Below are positions 45,919-54,520 of a stretch of DNA of 59,995 nucleotides, in pieces. Location of the stretch: the NCBI GenBank assembly GCA_021739765.1, contig JAIPBD010000025.1, positions 1 through 59,995 of the forward strand. The letters are read 5' to 3'. A program made the translations under genes and the position numbers. The DNA is from Melioribacteraceae bacterium (lineage in GTDB: Bacteria > Bacteroidota > Ignavibacteria > Ignavibacteriales > Melioribacteraceae). The notes under the pieces were generated by a model. That model was not told the origin of the DNA, searched no databases, and worked only from the letters and a program-made list of their open reading frames with translations. How positions within the stretch are numbered: position 1 is the first letter of the stretch; each line of letters begins with the position of its first letter.

Positions 45919-46533
45919 ATGATAGCACTTGTAACATTTATAATTGTTCTTTTTACCGGTGCTGTTTTTTTTAGAATGCTTTCAAAACGTGGAATTATAA
46001 TTCAAGAAATAATTGAGACCCTTTTTGGCGGTAATCGTAAAAGTACTAATTCCAATGCCTTTGCAAGGCTAAAATCAAAACTCCTTTCAATTTCTATTAT
46101 TTTATTTTTGCTGATGTTTTTAAGCAGTTTTTTGCCAACTTCAATTTCCGGTGAGTTTCTTCAAGGATTATTTTTGATTATTCATGTAATGATCGCACCT
46201 ATTTTCGCGATTTCCCTATCACTTTTAATATTATTATTTGCCTCAGAATTTAAATTGGGTGAACCGGATTATATACAATTGCGCGAAGTTAAAACGAATT
46301 TTGTTGAGTCTCGAAAAGCGATTATAAAAATTGTTTTTTGGCTGCTTTCGATTACTTCAATTCCGCTGCTAATTTCAATTTTATTAATTCTTTATCCAAT
46401 TTTCGGCACGGATTTACAAGAATTCTATGTTTTGATTCATAGGATTTCCGCCTCAATATTTACTATTTTAGCAATAATATTGCTTTACTTAATAATGCTT
46501 GAAAAAAGTTTAACAAATACCAAAACAAATTAG
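45919..46533 (+). CDS. Small membrane protein, possible b-type cytochrome subunit
   Basis: This 204-residue integral membrane protein has about four to five helices (about 1-20, 52-70, 78-105, 133-160 and 170-195). Histidines lie inside or at the edge of two helices (LIIHVMIAPIF and FYVLIHRISASIF), as expected for a haem-b pair. Its ATG follows the cytochrome stop directly with no gap, so the two are almost certainly coupled. It could pass electrons between the seven-haem cytochrome and the quinone pool. No closer family match was recognised. Confidence 0.7.
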   Translation: MIALVTFIIVLFTGAVFFRMLSKRGIIIQEIIETLFGGNRKSTNSNAFARLKSKLLSISIILFLLMFLSSFLPTSISGEFLQGLFLIIHVMIAPIFAISLSLLILLFASEFKLGEPDYIQLREVKTNFVESRKAIIKIVFWLLSITSIPLLISILLILYPIFGTDLQEFYVLIHRISASIFTILAIILLYLIMLEKSLTNTKTN

Positions 46534-46550
46534 AACAAGGTTTATTTATT

Positions 46551-47207
46551 ATGTCACTTCGAAAAATTTTTACGATTACATTATTCTCTCTCGCGGCTAT
46601 TTCAATTTCAGCTCAGGATATGGTACCTATCAAAATTGATTTACCTGAACCAATGTTTGTCGGGACTCCGACAAATTTATCAATCCCGAATTTAGAAAAA
46701 CCTTTGGGCGAACCACGTCCGCCATTTTTGGCTCCAAAAGGAACATCCAATATCGCTTTGGGAAAATCGATTTCGAGCACCGATGAGTTTCCCATTATCG
46801 GTGAACTTGAAATGATTACCGATGGCGACAAAGATGCCGATGAAGGATACTTTGTTGAATTGGGGCCATTTACACAGCATGTAACTGTTGATCTCGAAAA
46901 GCAGTACAACATTTATGCGTTGGTAGTTTGGCATTATCACAAACAGCCTCGTGTTTACTTTGATGTAATTGTTCAGATGGCAGACGATCCGGACTTCACA
47001 ACAAACGTAAAAACAATATTTAATAATGATATCGATAATTCCAGCGGACTTGGTAAAGGGTCGGACATGCATTATGTGGAAACTGCCGAAGGCAAACTTA
47101 TTGATGCGAAAGGGGTTAAAGCCCGTTTTGTTCGTCTTTACAGTAAAGGAAATAATAGTAATGACTTAAACCATTATATTGAAGTTGCAGTTTACGGTAA
47201 GGAATAA
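46551..47207 (+). CDS. Exported protein with a discoidin-like (F5/8 type C) domain
   Basis: This 218-residue protein has a signal peptide (1-21, ending ISAQ), a Pro-rich linker (about 30-70: LGEPRPPFLAPKG) and a galactose-binding-like sandwich (about 70-216). NIALGKSISSTDEFP and the closing ARFVRLYSKGNN and IEVAVYGKE are typical of discoidin-type domains. Such domains bind sugars or interact with other proteins. It follows the small membrane protein by 17 bp with AAGG before the ATG. Its place in the cytochrome operon suggests a periplasmic partner that may present substrate. Confidence 0.75.
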   Translation: MSLRKIFTITLFSLAAISISAQDMVPIKIDLPEPMFVGTPTNLSIPNLEKPLGEPRPPFLAPKGTSNIALGKSISSTDEFPIIGELEMITDGDKDADEGYFVELGPFTQHVTVDLEKQYNIYALVVWHYHKQPRVYFDVIVQMADDPDFTTNVKTIFNNDIDNSSGLGKGSDMHYVETAEGKLIDAKGVKARFVRLYSKGNNSNDLNHYIEVAVYGKE

Positions 47208-48759
47208 TTACAAATTCAAATTGAGCAGCGGACAAGTCTTACTTGCCGCTGCTTTTCTCTCCCTCCTTTTTCGGATTTATGGCATTTCCGAAAGACCGCT
47301 TCACACAGACGAAGCGGTTAATTCAATAAAACTTAAATACTTAATTGAAGATGGCGTTTACAAATACGATCCGGTTGAGTACCACGGCCCCACCTTATAT
47401 TATTTTTCACTTATCATTAGTACAATTTCCGGCGTTGAAAAATTCGAAGAAATCAATGAAATCATTCTTCGAGCGGTTCCGGTTTTAATAAGTCTAATTC
47501 TGTTTTGGGTGTTATATCTGGTAAAGGACTCGCTGGAGAAATCAACAATCTACATCTCTACGGTTTTGATTATGGTTTCACCATATTTCAATTTTTACAG
47601 CCGTTATTATATTCACGAAATGCCTTTCGCGGTTATCGCTTTTTTATTAATCGGTAGTTTGTTCAATCAATTCCGTTCTGCAAAAATCAGCTGGTCGGTT
47701 TCAACAGGAGTTTTTGCGGGTTTATTATTTGCAACCAAAGAGACCAGCTTAATTGTGTTCTTCGCTTTATTTGTTGCAATCGTTTCTTTAAGATTTCACA
47801 AAGCTATAAATTTGAAGTTACTGCTCGTTTCACTGACAAGTTTTTTCGTTACAGCAGTAGTTTTCTTCTCCTCCTTTTTTTCAAATTTACAAGGTGCGCT
47901 TCATTCGATTATTGCTCTCGAAAACTATTTCTTTAAATCAGCGATGAATACAGAACACATCCAACCATTCTATTATTATACTAAGCTTTTAAGTTATAAT
48001 TATTTTAAAGGATTGATAATATCCGAGGTTTTTGTACTGATTTTTGCGGTGATTGGAATAATTCTGGTATTTAGAAAAGCGGAACGAAGTCCTAACATTT
48101 TGCTTATAAAATTCATTTCAATCTTTACAATTGTTTATTGGATCATTCTATCGGCGATTCCTTATAAAACACCCTGGAATATTTTAATCGGTTGGATCGG
48201 ATTGTTAATTATTTCGGCTCATGGAATCACCTATACTTATAATTTTATCCGTAGTCGAAATTTGCGCATCGTTTTTACTGTCATTGTGATTACAAACATT
48301 TTCTATTTTGGATTTCAAACATATTTAACGTCATACAAGTATTCATCGGAAAGTGACAATCCATACACATATTCACAACCTACGACTGAGATTTATGAAC
48401 TCACGGGTGAAATTGATAATATTTTGAGGTATGATAATATGTTGCGGATTGCCGTTATTGCTGAGGATAATCAGTACTGGCCTCTTCCGTTCTATTTGAG
48501 AAAAGCTGAAAATGTAGCGTGGAACAGCAGCCCCAATTCTGAATTGTTCAAATTTGATTTAATATTAGCAGAACCAAAATATATTGAAGAAATCACGAAT
48601 ATTCTTTACAATTTGCCGCAACCCGGGAAGATCGATTTGTACGTTCCTTTTACTGAACATGAAATATCAATTCGTCCGGGATTAAAGATGACCTCGTATA
48701 TAAAGCATGATGTTTTAGTCAAATTTAAGAATAGTTCAAATTATATTTATAATGATTAA
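47179..48759 (+). CDS. Agl23-like (TIGR03663) multi-pass membrane glycosyltransferase-type protein
   Basis: This protein of up to 526 residues has about 10-12 transmembrane helices. RPLHTDEAVNSIKL after the first helix and YKYDPVEYHGPTLYYF define the TIGR03663 family, relatives of the GT39/PMT fold. FYSRYYIHEMPF follows in the next loop. Members are named flippase-activity-associated Agl23, and a lipid-linked sugar transferase role is likely but unproven. The start is unclear: TTG 47179 overlaps the previous gene by 29 bp with AAGGA only further downstream, and TTG 47221 is possible. The stop overlaps the ApbE start by 8 bp. Confidence 0.85.
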   Translation: MKLQFTVRNNYKFKLSSGQVLLAAAFLSLLFRIYGISERPLHTDEAVNSIKLKYLIEDGVYKYDPVEYHGPTLYYFSLIISTISGVEKFEEINEIILRAVPVLISLILFWVLYLVKDSLEKSTIYISTVLIMVSPYFNFYSRYYIHEMPFAVIAFLLIGSLFNQFRSAKISWSVSTGVFAGLLFATKETSLIVFFALFVAIVSLRFHKAINLKLLLVSLTSFFVTAVVFFSSFFSNLQGALHSIIALENYFFKSAMNTEHIQPFYYYTKLLSYNYFKGLIISEVFVLIFAVIGIILVFRKAERSPNILLIKFISIFTIVYWIILSAIPYKTPWNILIGWIGLLIISAHGITYTYNFIRSRNLRIVFTVIVITNIFYFGFQTYLTSYKYSSESDNPYTYSQPTTEIYELTGEIDNILRYDNMLRIAVIAEDNQYWPLPFYLRKAENVAWNSSPNSELFKFDLILAEPKYIEEITNILYNLPQPGKIDLYVPFTEHEISIRPGLKMTSYIKHDVLVKFKNSSNYIYND

Positions 48760-49666
48760 TCAGTATCAAAATTTTACAGTAACGAACAATATTTCTACAT
48801 TTTCTCATCACGCGATGAATACAATCTTCCAATTATTTATTTCTCATGCTGACAAAAAATACGCCGAACAAGCCGCATTTGAAGTTTTTAAGGAAATTGA
48901 TAATCTCGAAGATACACTTAGCAGATACAGACCAAACAGCGACATAAGTAAAATTAATAATCTGAGTCCGGGTGAGAGTTTTGTTCTGAGTGAGGATTCA
49001 ATTAACTGCATAACCGAATCAATAAAAATGTACGATCTGACAAACGGAATATTTGACATTTCACTCGGACCGGTAATTCAATGCTGGAAAGAAAACTCTG
49101 AATCAAATTTCGGTGATGTACCGTCAACAATGCATTCGCTTCTTATGGATCCCGTCAGTTTTAAAATAGTAGTTAAAGATAGAATCACTTTGGATTTGGG
49201 TGGAATCGGAAAGGGTTACGCCGCTGAAAAATCATCTGAAATATTAAATGATTGGCAAATTGATAATTTTCTGCTCAACTGTGGAAATAGTACAATAAAA
49301 ATCGGAAATCAGTTCGAGGGGAAAATTCACTGGCCGATTACAATAACAAATCCGCAAACCAAAGAAATCCTTTCAGATAAAATCATTTCTAATGGTTCGA
49401 TAAGTTCTTCCGGTTTACAAAAAGGAAATCACATCATCAATCCAATCACACAAAAACCGGTGAGTAATAATCGGATCGCTTGTTGGGTTCATTGCGAAAA
49501 CGCAGTTCAATCTGATGCATTATCTACAGCATTTATGATCTTGGAAGAAAATAGAATCCATGAGATTAGTCGAACGGATTCTGAATTATCGGTTTTAATT
49601 TTAGAAAATGATGGAACGTCGGATAAACTAATTCGGATCGGTGATTTTTTTAATTCATCTCCTTAA
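48752..49666 (+). CDS. apbE: FAD:protein FMN transferase (ApbE family)
   Basis: This 304-residue protein matches ApbE over its length: DTLSRYRPNSDISKIN, LDLGGIGKGYAAE with the family's Gly-rich loop, FLLNCGNS, and SDALSTAFMIL near the C-terminus. It transfers FMN from FAD to Thr/Ser of target proteins of extracytosolic redox systems. No signal peptide or lipobox is visible, unlike many members, so it may act inside or be exported by a non-standard route. No FMN-binding-domain target is recognised in the window. It is last in the operon with the cytochrome, overlaps the upstream gene by 8 bp, and overlaps the convergent GT2 gene by 17 bp. Confidence 0.9.
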   Translation: MINQYQNFTVTNNISTFSHHAMNTIFQLFISHADKKYAEQAAFEVFKEIDNLEDTLSRYRPNSDISKINNLSPGESFVLSEDSINCITESIKMYDLTNGIFDISLGPVIQCWKENSESNFGDVPSTMHSLLMDPVSFKIVVKDRITLDLGGIGKGYAAEKSSEILNDWQIDNFLLNCGNSTIKIGNQFEGKIHWPITITNPQTKEILSDKIISNGSISSSGLQKGNHIINPITQKPVSNNRIACWVHCENAVQSDALSTAFMILEENRIHEISRTDSELSVLILENDGTSDKLIRIGDFFNSSP

Positions 49667-50375
49667 ATAAACGCTTCAATCTGATGACCTCTTTAAATAC
49701 TTTTGGAGTAGTATCCACGATATTTATTCTGCTGTCCCGGTCACATTTCCATTCCAACGGAAACTCTTCGATTATATAATTCATTTTTAACGCACGTAAT
49801 ATGATTTCAATTTCAAAAAGAAATCCAGGTGTTTGTAAATCACCAAACAATTTTTTCGCGACATCTTTTCTATAAAGTTTGAATCCGCATTGTGTGTCTG
49901 TAAATCTTGATGGTACATCCAAATAATTTAGAACTAATTTATTAAATAACCATGAAGTTAATTTTCGGTCGTAGTCTTGCTCTTTGGTAATTTTAGAATC
50001 AGCAAGCTTCCTTGAACCGTTTAATATATCAATTCCTTCATTCTGCATTCTTTTCAAAACCGGAATAAGATTTTCGAATGGCACAATATTTCCCACATCA
50101 GAATAAAGCAGTATTTCACCGGTAGCGATTTGTATCCCGGACTTAACCGCGAATCCCTTTCCAAGATTTTTGGAATGTTTGATAACCTTTAAGTTTTCCG
50201 GAAAACGATCCGTTAGGGAAATCACTTTATTGTAGGTATGATCTGCGCTTCCGTCATCCACAACAATTACTTCGCCCAAAATACCGTTCGATTCAAAAAA
50301 TGCGAAAGCTCTCAGTACATCCTGGTTGATCTTCAATTCTTCATCGTACGCCGGAAATATTATTGAAAGGTACAT
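49650..50375 (-). CDS. GT2 glycosyltransferase, dolichyl-phosphate-glucosyltransferase-like
   Basis: This 241-residue GT-A enzyme has no membrane segment. YLSIIFPAYDEELKIN and VIVVDDGSADHTY form the nucleotide-binding N-terminus. HSKNLGKGFAVKSGI and the FTDTQCGFKLYRKD segment resemble ALG5-type polyprenyl-phosphate glucosyltransferases. The metal motif is LYSDVGN, where the usual DAD is SD-type and slightly unusual. It would make a lipid-linked sugar, which the convergent Agl23-like protein could use; that is inference. It lies downstream of a terminator hairpin after the DUF1080 gene and overlaps the ApbE gene tail to tail by 17 bp. Confidence 0.85.
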   Translation of the reverse strand: MYLSIIFPAYDEELKINQDVLRAFAFFESNGILGEVIVVDDGSADHTYNKVISLTDRFPENLKVIKHSKNLGKGFAVKSGIQIATGEILLYSDVGNIVPFENLIPVLKRMQNEGIDILNGSRKLADSKITKEQDYDRKLTSWLFNKLVLNYLDVPSRFTDTQCGFKLYRKDVAKKLFGDLQTPGFLFEIEIILRALKMNYIIEEFPLEWKCDRDSRINIVDTTPKVFKEVIRLKRLFKEMN

Positions 50376-50390
50376 TTCAAAATAAAAGAA

Positions 50391-50411
50391 CTTTAGGATT
50401 TTAACCTAAAG
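50391..50411 (-). terminator. Terminator hairpin after the DUF1080 gene
   Basis: CTTTAGG and CCTAAAG form a 7-bp stem around a 7-base loop, followed on the minus strand by TTCTTTTATTTT. It overlaps the DUF1080 stop codon and ends 15 bp before the GT2 start. It probably ends the nine-gene minus-strand operon in part. Confidence 0.7.
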
Positions 50412-51161
50412 CTCTCTTATCCAAATGTTTCTAAAACTGACAGGGTCACCGTGATCTTGCAGCATTATAGATTCTTTTAAATCATGTGATTCATAGAATG
50501 GTTGTCCGATCCAGACTGTCGACCCTTTTATTTCAACGTGGTTCTGAATTAAAACGCCATTGTGAATTACAGTTATATAACCCGGCGATTCTAACTTTTT
50601 ATTTTCATCAAATCTTGGCGCGTGAAAAATTATATCATAAGTCTGCCATTCACCCGGTCCTTTGCTCGCATTAACGAGAGGAATATATTGCTTGTAAATA
50701 CTTCCTGCTTGCCCGTTAGAGTAAGTACGGTTGTCGTACGAATCAAGAACTTGAACTTCGTAACGACCTTGCAAAAAGATTCCGCTGTTACCTCTGGCCT
50801 GACCGTCTTTTTCAACTGTTTTTGGCGATCTCCACTCTATATGTAATTGGCAATCACCAAATTTGCGTTTGGTTTTAATATCCCCGATTTTTGCTTCAAC
50901 AGTCATAATCCCGTTTTGATATTGCCATCCGGGAGCGGAGCCATCTTTGTGCTCCCATTCCTCCATTCCCGTATTCCCCAATAATATTATTGCATCGGAG
51001 GGCGGATTTGTTTCATTTCCGGGTGTAATTATTTCAGGAACAGGTTCCCATACTTCAGTCGCTTTTGATTTCTCGGAATCAGTCTGTGAAAATATTTCGG
51101 TGGAAATAAAAATGAAAAAAACAATTACTGTAAATTTTAACAAATATGTTCTCATTATCAT
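50406..51161 (-). CDS. Exported DUF1080 (3-keto-disaccharide hydrolase) protein
   Basis: This 251-residue exported protein has a signal peptide (about 1-26, ending EIFSQ) and one DUF1080 sandwich. CQLHIEWRSPKT, GNSGIFLQGRYEVQVLDSY and GEWQTYDIIFHAPRF are family hallmarks. SIMLQDHGDPVSFRNIWIREL is the typical closing strand set. Members with known activity hydrolyse 3-keto-glycosides, and related ones bind sugars only. The neighbouring Gfo/Idh/MocA enzyme could make its 3-keto substrate. The start is taken as ATG 51161; ATG 51155 is equally possible. Confidence 0.88.
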   Translation of the reverse strand: MIMRTYLLKFTVIVFFIFISTEIFSQTDSEKSKATEVWEPVPEIITPGNETNPPSDAIILLGNTGMEEWEHKDGSAPGWQYQNGIMTVEAKIGDIKTKRKFGDCQLHIEWRSPKTVEKDGQARGNSGIFLQGRYEVQVLDSYDNRTYSNGQAGSIYKQYIPLVNASKGPGEWQTYDIIFHAPRFDENKKLESPGYITVIHNGVLIQNHVEIKGSTVWIGQPFYESHDLKESIMLQDHGDPVSFRNIWIREL

Positions 51162-51185
51162 CAATTAATTTGTGATTGTTAAATA

Positions 51186-52313
51186 TTATAATGAAATCCA
51201 AACATTTCCTTTTGCGTTGGATTCAACAACATTGTGAATAAATTTCATTCCACGAACACCATCCAATACTGTTGGGAATTCACCGTCAAAATACTCCTCG
51301 CCTTTTATACTTTTGGCGGCACCGGTATAAATATTTGCGATGGCTTCGTAAATCCCTTCCGGATGACCCGGGGGCATTGTGTGACTTATTATTCCGAGTT
51401 CTTTCAAATAGGGATTTCCCGGTTTTAATCTTTCGACCGGTTTATTATCGCTCAGTACGAATAAATAGTTCGGGTCTTCTTGACTCCATTTCAAACCAAG
51501 TTTTGAACCATATATTGCGATCGTCAAATTATTTTCTTCTCCCGTAGCGACTTGACTGCTTCGAATGACACCTTTGGTTTCCGCATTAAATCTAAGTAGA
51601 ACTGTTCCGTCTAAATCGAGCTCAACAGAATTGCCTATTTTATTCAAATCGGAAAGAACTTTTGTGGTTTCTAAACCGGTTGTGTATTCAATCAAATTAA
51701 AAGCATGTACTCCGATATCCCCCATACAACTTGAAACTCCTGTAACGTTCGAGTTCAGCCGCCACACCTTTTCTACTTCTCCATTATGCACAATCGGATT
51801 AATCCAACCTTGATAATACTGGGCATCGACTCGTTGGATTTCCCCAATCTCCCCACCGCGTATCATCTCACGCATCTGCCGAACCAAAGGGTATCCAGTA
51901 TAAGTGTGAAGAAGTGCAAACGTAAGACCGGTTTCATCCACAATTTTCTGCAAAGTTTCCGCTTCTTCAACAGTCATCGTCATTGGTTTTTCGCAAATCA
52001 CATGAAATCCATTTTCAAGGCATTTTTTTGCCATTTCGTAATGGAGGAAATTAGGGGTCACAATCGAAACCGCTTCTATTCTTTCACTTTCGGATAGTTG
52101 AAGTTCCCCTTTTATAAATTCATCAATATCCGCATAAGTTCTATTGGAATCGATACCTTCTTTTTGGGCAAATTCTTTTGCGCGCTCAAAATTCACATCA
52201 AAAACTCCGGCAACCAATTCGTAGCGGTTTGAGATCCTTGCCCCTCTCCTATGAGCGTCACCAATAAATGCTCCGATTCCGCCTCCCATTTGAGCTAATC
52301 TAATTTTTTCCAT
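51186..52313 (-). CDS. Cytoplasmic Gfo/Idh/MocA oxidoreductase
   Basis: This 375-residue enzyme has no signal peptide. IRLAQMGGGIGAFIGDAHR is the NAD(P)-binding start. VICEKPMTMT carries the intact EKP lysine, and SCMGDIGVHAFNLIEY holds the catalytic-type Asp and His. It would interconvert a hydroxyl and keto group on a sugar in the cytoplasm, for example reducing a 3-keto-sugar that was imported. The start overlaps the MFS stop by one base (TAATG), so import and reduction are probably co-expressed. The substrate is unknown. Confidence 0.88.
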   Translation of the reverse strand: MEKIRLAQMGGGIGAFIGDAHRRGARISNRYELVAGVFDVNFERAKEFAQKEGIDSNRTYADIDEFIKGELQLSESERIEAVSIVTPNFLHYEMAKKCLENGFHVICEKPMTMTVEEAETLQKIVDETGLTFALLHTYTGYPLVRQMREMIRGGEIGEIQRVDAQYYQGWINPIVHNGEVEKVWRLNSNVTGVSSCMGDIGVHAFNLIEYTTGLETTKVLSDLNKIGNSVELDLDGTVLLRFNAETKGVIRSSQVATGEENNLTIAIYGSKLGLKWSQEDPNYLFVLSDNKPVERLKPGNPYLKELGIISHTMPPGHPEGIYEAIANIYTGAAKSIKGEEYFDGEFPTVLDGVRGMKFIHNVVESNAKGNVWISL

Positions 52314-53488
52314 TATACAGCTACCTTAGATTTTTTTCCAAATTTTGAATAAAGAAAACCGAACAGTAAGATTAAGATTGCAGGTAAAATCGCCATATAT
52401 CTTAATGTTTCCGTTCCCGCGGATCCTGTATCCATAAACACGCCCATAATCGGAAGAACGATTGAAACTGAAAACATTCCCAATCCACCGATAATTGATA
52501 AACCTAAAGCACCGCTTTCCGGAATTTCTTCTGAAACGAATCCTAACATTGTCGGCCAGAAAAAGCATACACCAACTGCGAATACCACAGCGGCAAGATA
52601 AACCGTAACTCCATCAGAATAGCTTAACCAAATTATTCCGATAAAGGACACAATCGCGGAGAACAAAAGCATTCCGGATGTGCTCAATTTATGAACGATA
52701 GGTCCCGCAAATCCTCTTCCAATCGCCATCAATCCGGTTGTAAGTGCTAAAACCAACATTGGAACCGCGTGGGCTTCTTTTAATAAACTGCTGATTCTCT
52801 GTGTTGTCGCAAGTTCTGTCGATGCAGTCAGCAGCATGCAAAAACCCATAAAGAGGAATAGAGGTTTCGCGACAGCTTTCCACATCCCGGCATTTGTTAC
52901 ACCTGAAGTAATTCTTTCGGTTTGAGGAAAAGTTTCTTTAAACATCAAATAGCCATAACCAAAAAGTGGGATATAAAGAATTCCGACGAATAATCTCCAA
53001 TCCAAACCGGAAAGATCTAACATGAAATAGGAAATAACGCTTCCGATAAAAATGCCGCCCGGAAACCAAATATGAAATTTATTTAACATTGTAGTTTTAT
53101 TATTTGGATAAATGGTCGCAACCAACGGATTACAAGCGGCTTCGATTGCGCCATTTCCAATTCCGATGGCCAATGTAGCGAAAAACAGTGACCACATATC
53201 AGTCGCGAATATTGTTAAAGTTATTCCGATAAGATGCAAAATCCAAGCGATGTAAAGTACTTTTTTCATTCCCCAACTATCTACAATTGGACCAAAGATT
53301 ACCATTGCAATTGTAAAACCATAAAATGCCGGTCCGAAAGCATAACCAATATCAGTCGCCGAGAGACCGTAATCATTCATAAATATCGGTTCCAGACTGG
53401 CTCTCAAAGCAAAACTGATTGAAGTTACAATTAGCGCGACACAACTCATTAAAAAGAGTTTTTTTTCATTGAAGTTGGCAGTATTCAT
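52313..53488 (-). CDS. MFS transporter, FHS (fucose permease-like) family
   Basis: This 391-residue inner-membrane protein has about 12 transmembrane helices. GNGAIEAACNPLVATIYP in helix 4-5 and LNKFHIWFPGGIFIG are typical of the fucose/glucose:H+ symporter family. It probably imports a sugar released outside, perhaps a 3-keto-sugar or its product. AAGGA precedes the ATG. It lies 15 bp after the sugar isomerase gene and overlaps the Gfo/Idh/MocA gene by one base. Confidence 0.88.
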   Translation of the reverse strand: MNTANFNEKKLFLMSCVALIVTSISFALRASLEPIFMNDYGLSATDIGYAFGPAFYGFTIAMVIFGPIVDSWGMKKVLYIAWILHLIGITLTIFATDMWSLFFATLAIGIGNGAIEAACNPLVATIYPNNKTTMLNKFHIWFPGGIFIGSVISYFMLDLSGLDWRLFVGILYIPLFGYGYLMFKETFPQTERITSGVTNAGMWKAVAKPLFLFMGFCMLLTASTELATTQRISSLLKEAHAVPMLVLALTTGLMAIGRGFAGPIVHKLSTSGMLLFSAIVSFIGIIWLSYSDGVTVYLAAVVFAVGVCFFWPTMLGFVSEEIPESGALGLSIIGGLGMFSVSIVLPIMGVFMDTGSAGTETLRYMAILPAILILLFGFLYSKFGKKSKVAV

Positions 53489-53503
53489 ATTAGTTCCTTA
53501 TGG

Positions 53504-54499
53504 TTAATTATCTTCAAATGCTGAATCGAAACGAATTTCCGACGGAGGGAAATCGATTCGTTTTACAAAATCACAAGCTTCTTTAGCTCCAAATTCTCTA
53601 TCCATTCCGCTATCTTCCCATTCTACAGACAACGGGCCGTTATAATTTATTCTGTTCAGTGCTCTGATAATCTCTTCAAAATTTACTTTGCCTCGTCCCA
53701 AACTTCTGAAATCCCATGCTCTTCTTCGATCCCCAAATTCCGTATGCCCTCCAAAAATTCCGACTTCGGTAGGGACGTCGCTCCACCAAACATCTTTTTT
53801 GTGAACATGAAAAATGCGATCCGCGAACCGATATAGGAATTGGACATAGTCCACACCTTGATACGCAAGATGGCTGGGATCGTAATTAAATCCGAAATTA
53901 GGGTGATTACCAAGAGCTTGAATTGTTCGCCCGGCGGTTGCAATATCAAACGCGATTTCGGTCGGATGAACTTCAAGGGCAAATTTAATATCTAACTTTT
54001 CATATTCATTAATTATAGGCAACCATTGCGCCGCAAATTTCTCATAACCACGCTCGATCATTTCTGGTGTAACCGGTGGGAATGAATACAATAAATGCCA
54101 AATCGGACTGCCGGTGAAACCATTTACAACTTTTACGCCGAGTCTTTTAGCCGCTTCGGCGGTTTTTACCATTTCATCCGCAGCGCGTTTTTGAACATCC
54201 TCCGGAAGCCCATTCCCCCAAACGTAATCCGGTAAAATGCTTTTATGCCGCTCGTCAATATTATCTGAAACGGCTTGACCAACGAGATGATTTGAAATGG
54301 AGAAAAGTTTAAGATCGTACGATTTCAACAATTCAACTTTTTCATCACAATAATTTTGATCAGCTTTGTCTACTTCAAAATGATCTCCCCAGCAGGCAAG
54401 TTCCAATCCGTCGTATCCGAATGATTTGGCTTTTTCACATAAAATTTTTAATGGAAGGTCGGCCCATTGGCCTGTAAATAAAGTAACCGGTCGGGGCAT
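53504..54499 (-). CDS. Cytoplasmic sugar phosphate isomerase/epimerase-type TIM barrel
   Basis: This 331-residue enzyme is a xylose-isomerase/AP-endonuclease-2 barrel with an intact metal set: Glu in ALEVHPTE, Asp and His in [10 protein letters not shown], His in [10 protein letters not shown] and Glu in [24 protein letters not shown] is the second-strand motif. Members of this type isomerise ketoses or open keto-sugars, and related enzymes act as lyases on 3-keto-glycosides. AGGAG lies before the ATG. It sits between the HEAT protein and the MFS gene, 15-21 bp from each, so it belongs to the same operon. Confidence 0.88.
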   Translation of the reverse strand: MPRPVTLFTGQWADLPLKILCEKAKSFGYDGLELACWGDHFEVDKADQNYCDEKVELLKSYDLKLFSISNHLVGQAVSDNIDERHKSILPDYVWGNGLPEDVQKRAADEMVKTAEAAKRLGVKVVNGFTGSPIWHLLYSFPPVTPEMIERGYEKFAAQWLPIINEYEKLDIKFALEVHPTEIAFDIATAGRTIQALGNHPNFGFNYDPSHLAYQGVDYVQFLYRFADRIFHVHKKDVWWSDVPTEVGIFGGHTEFGDRRRAWDFRSLGRGKVNFEEIIRALNRINYNGPLSVEWEDSGMDREFGAKEACDFVKRIDFPPSEIRFDSAFEDN

Positions 54500-54520
54500 T
54501 AATTTCTCCTTAATTTTATA

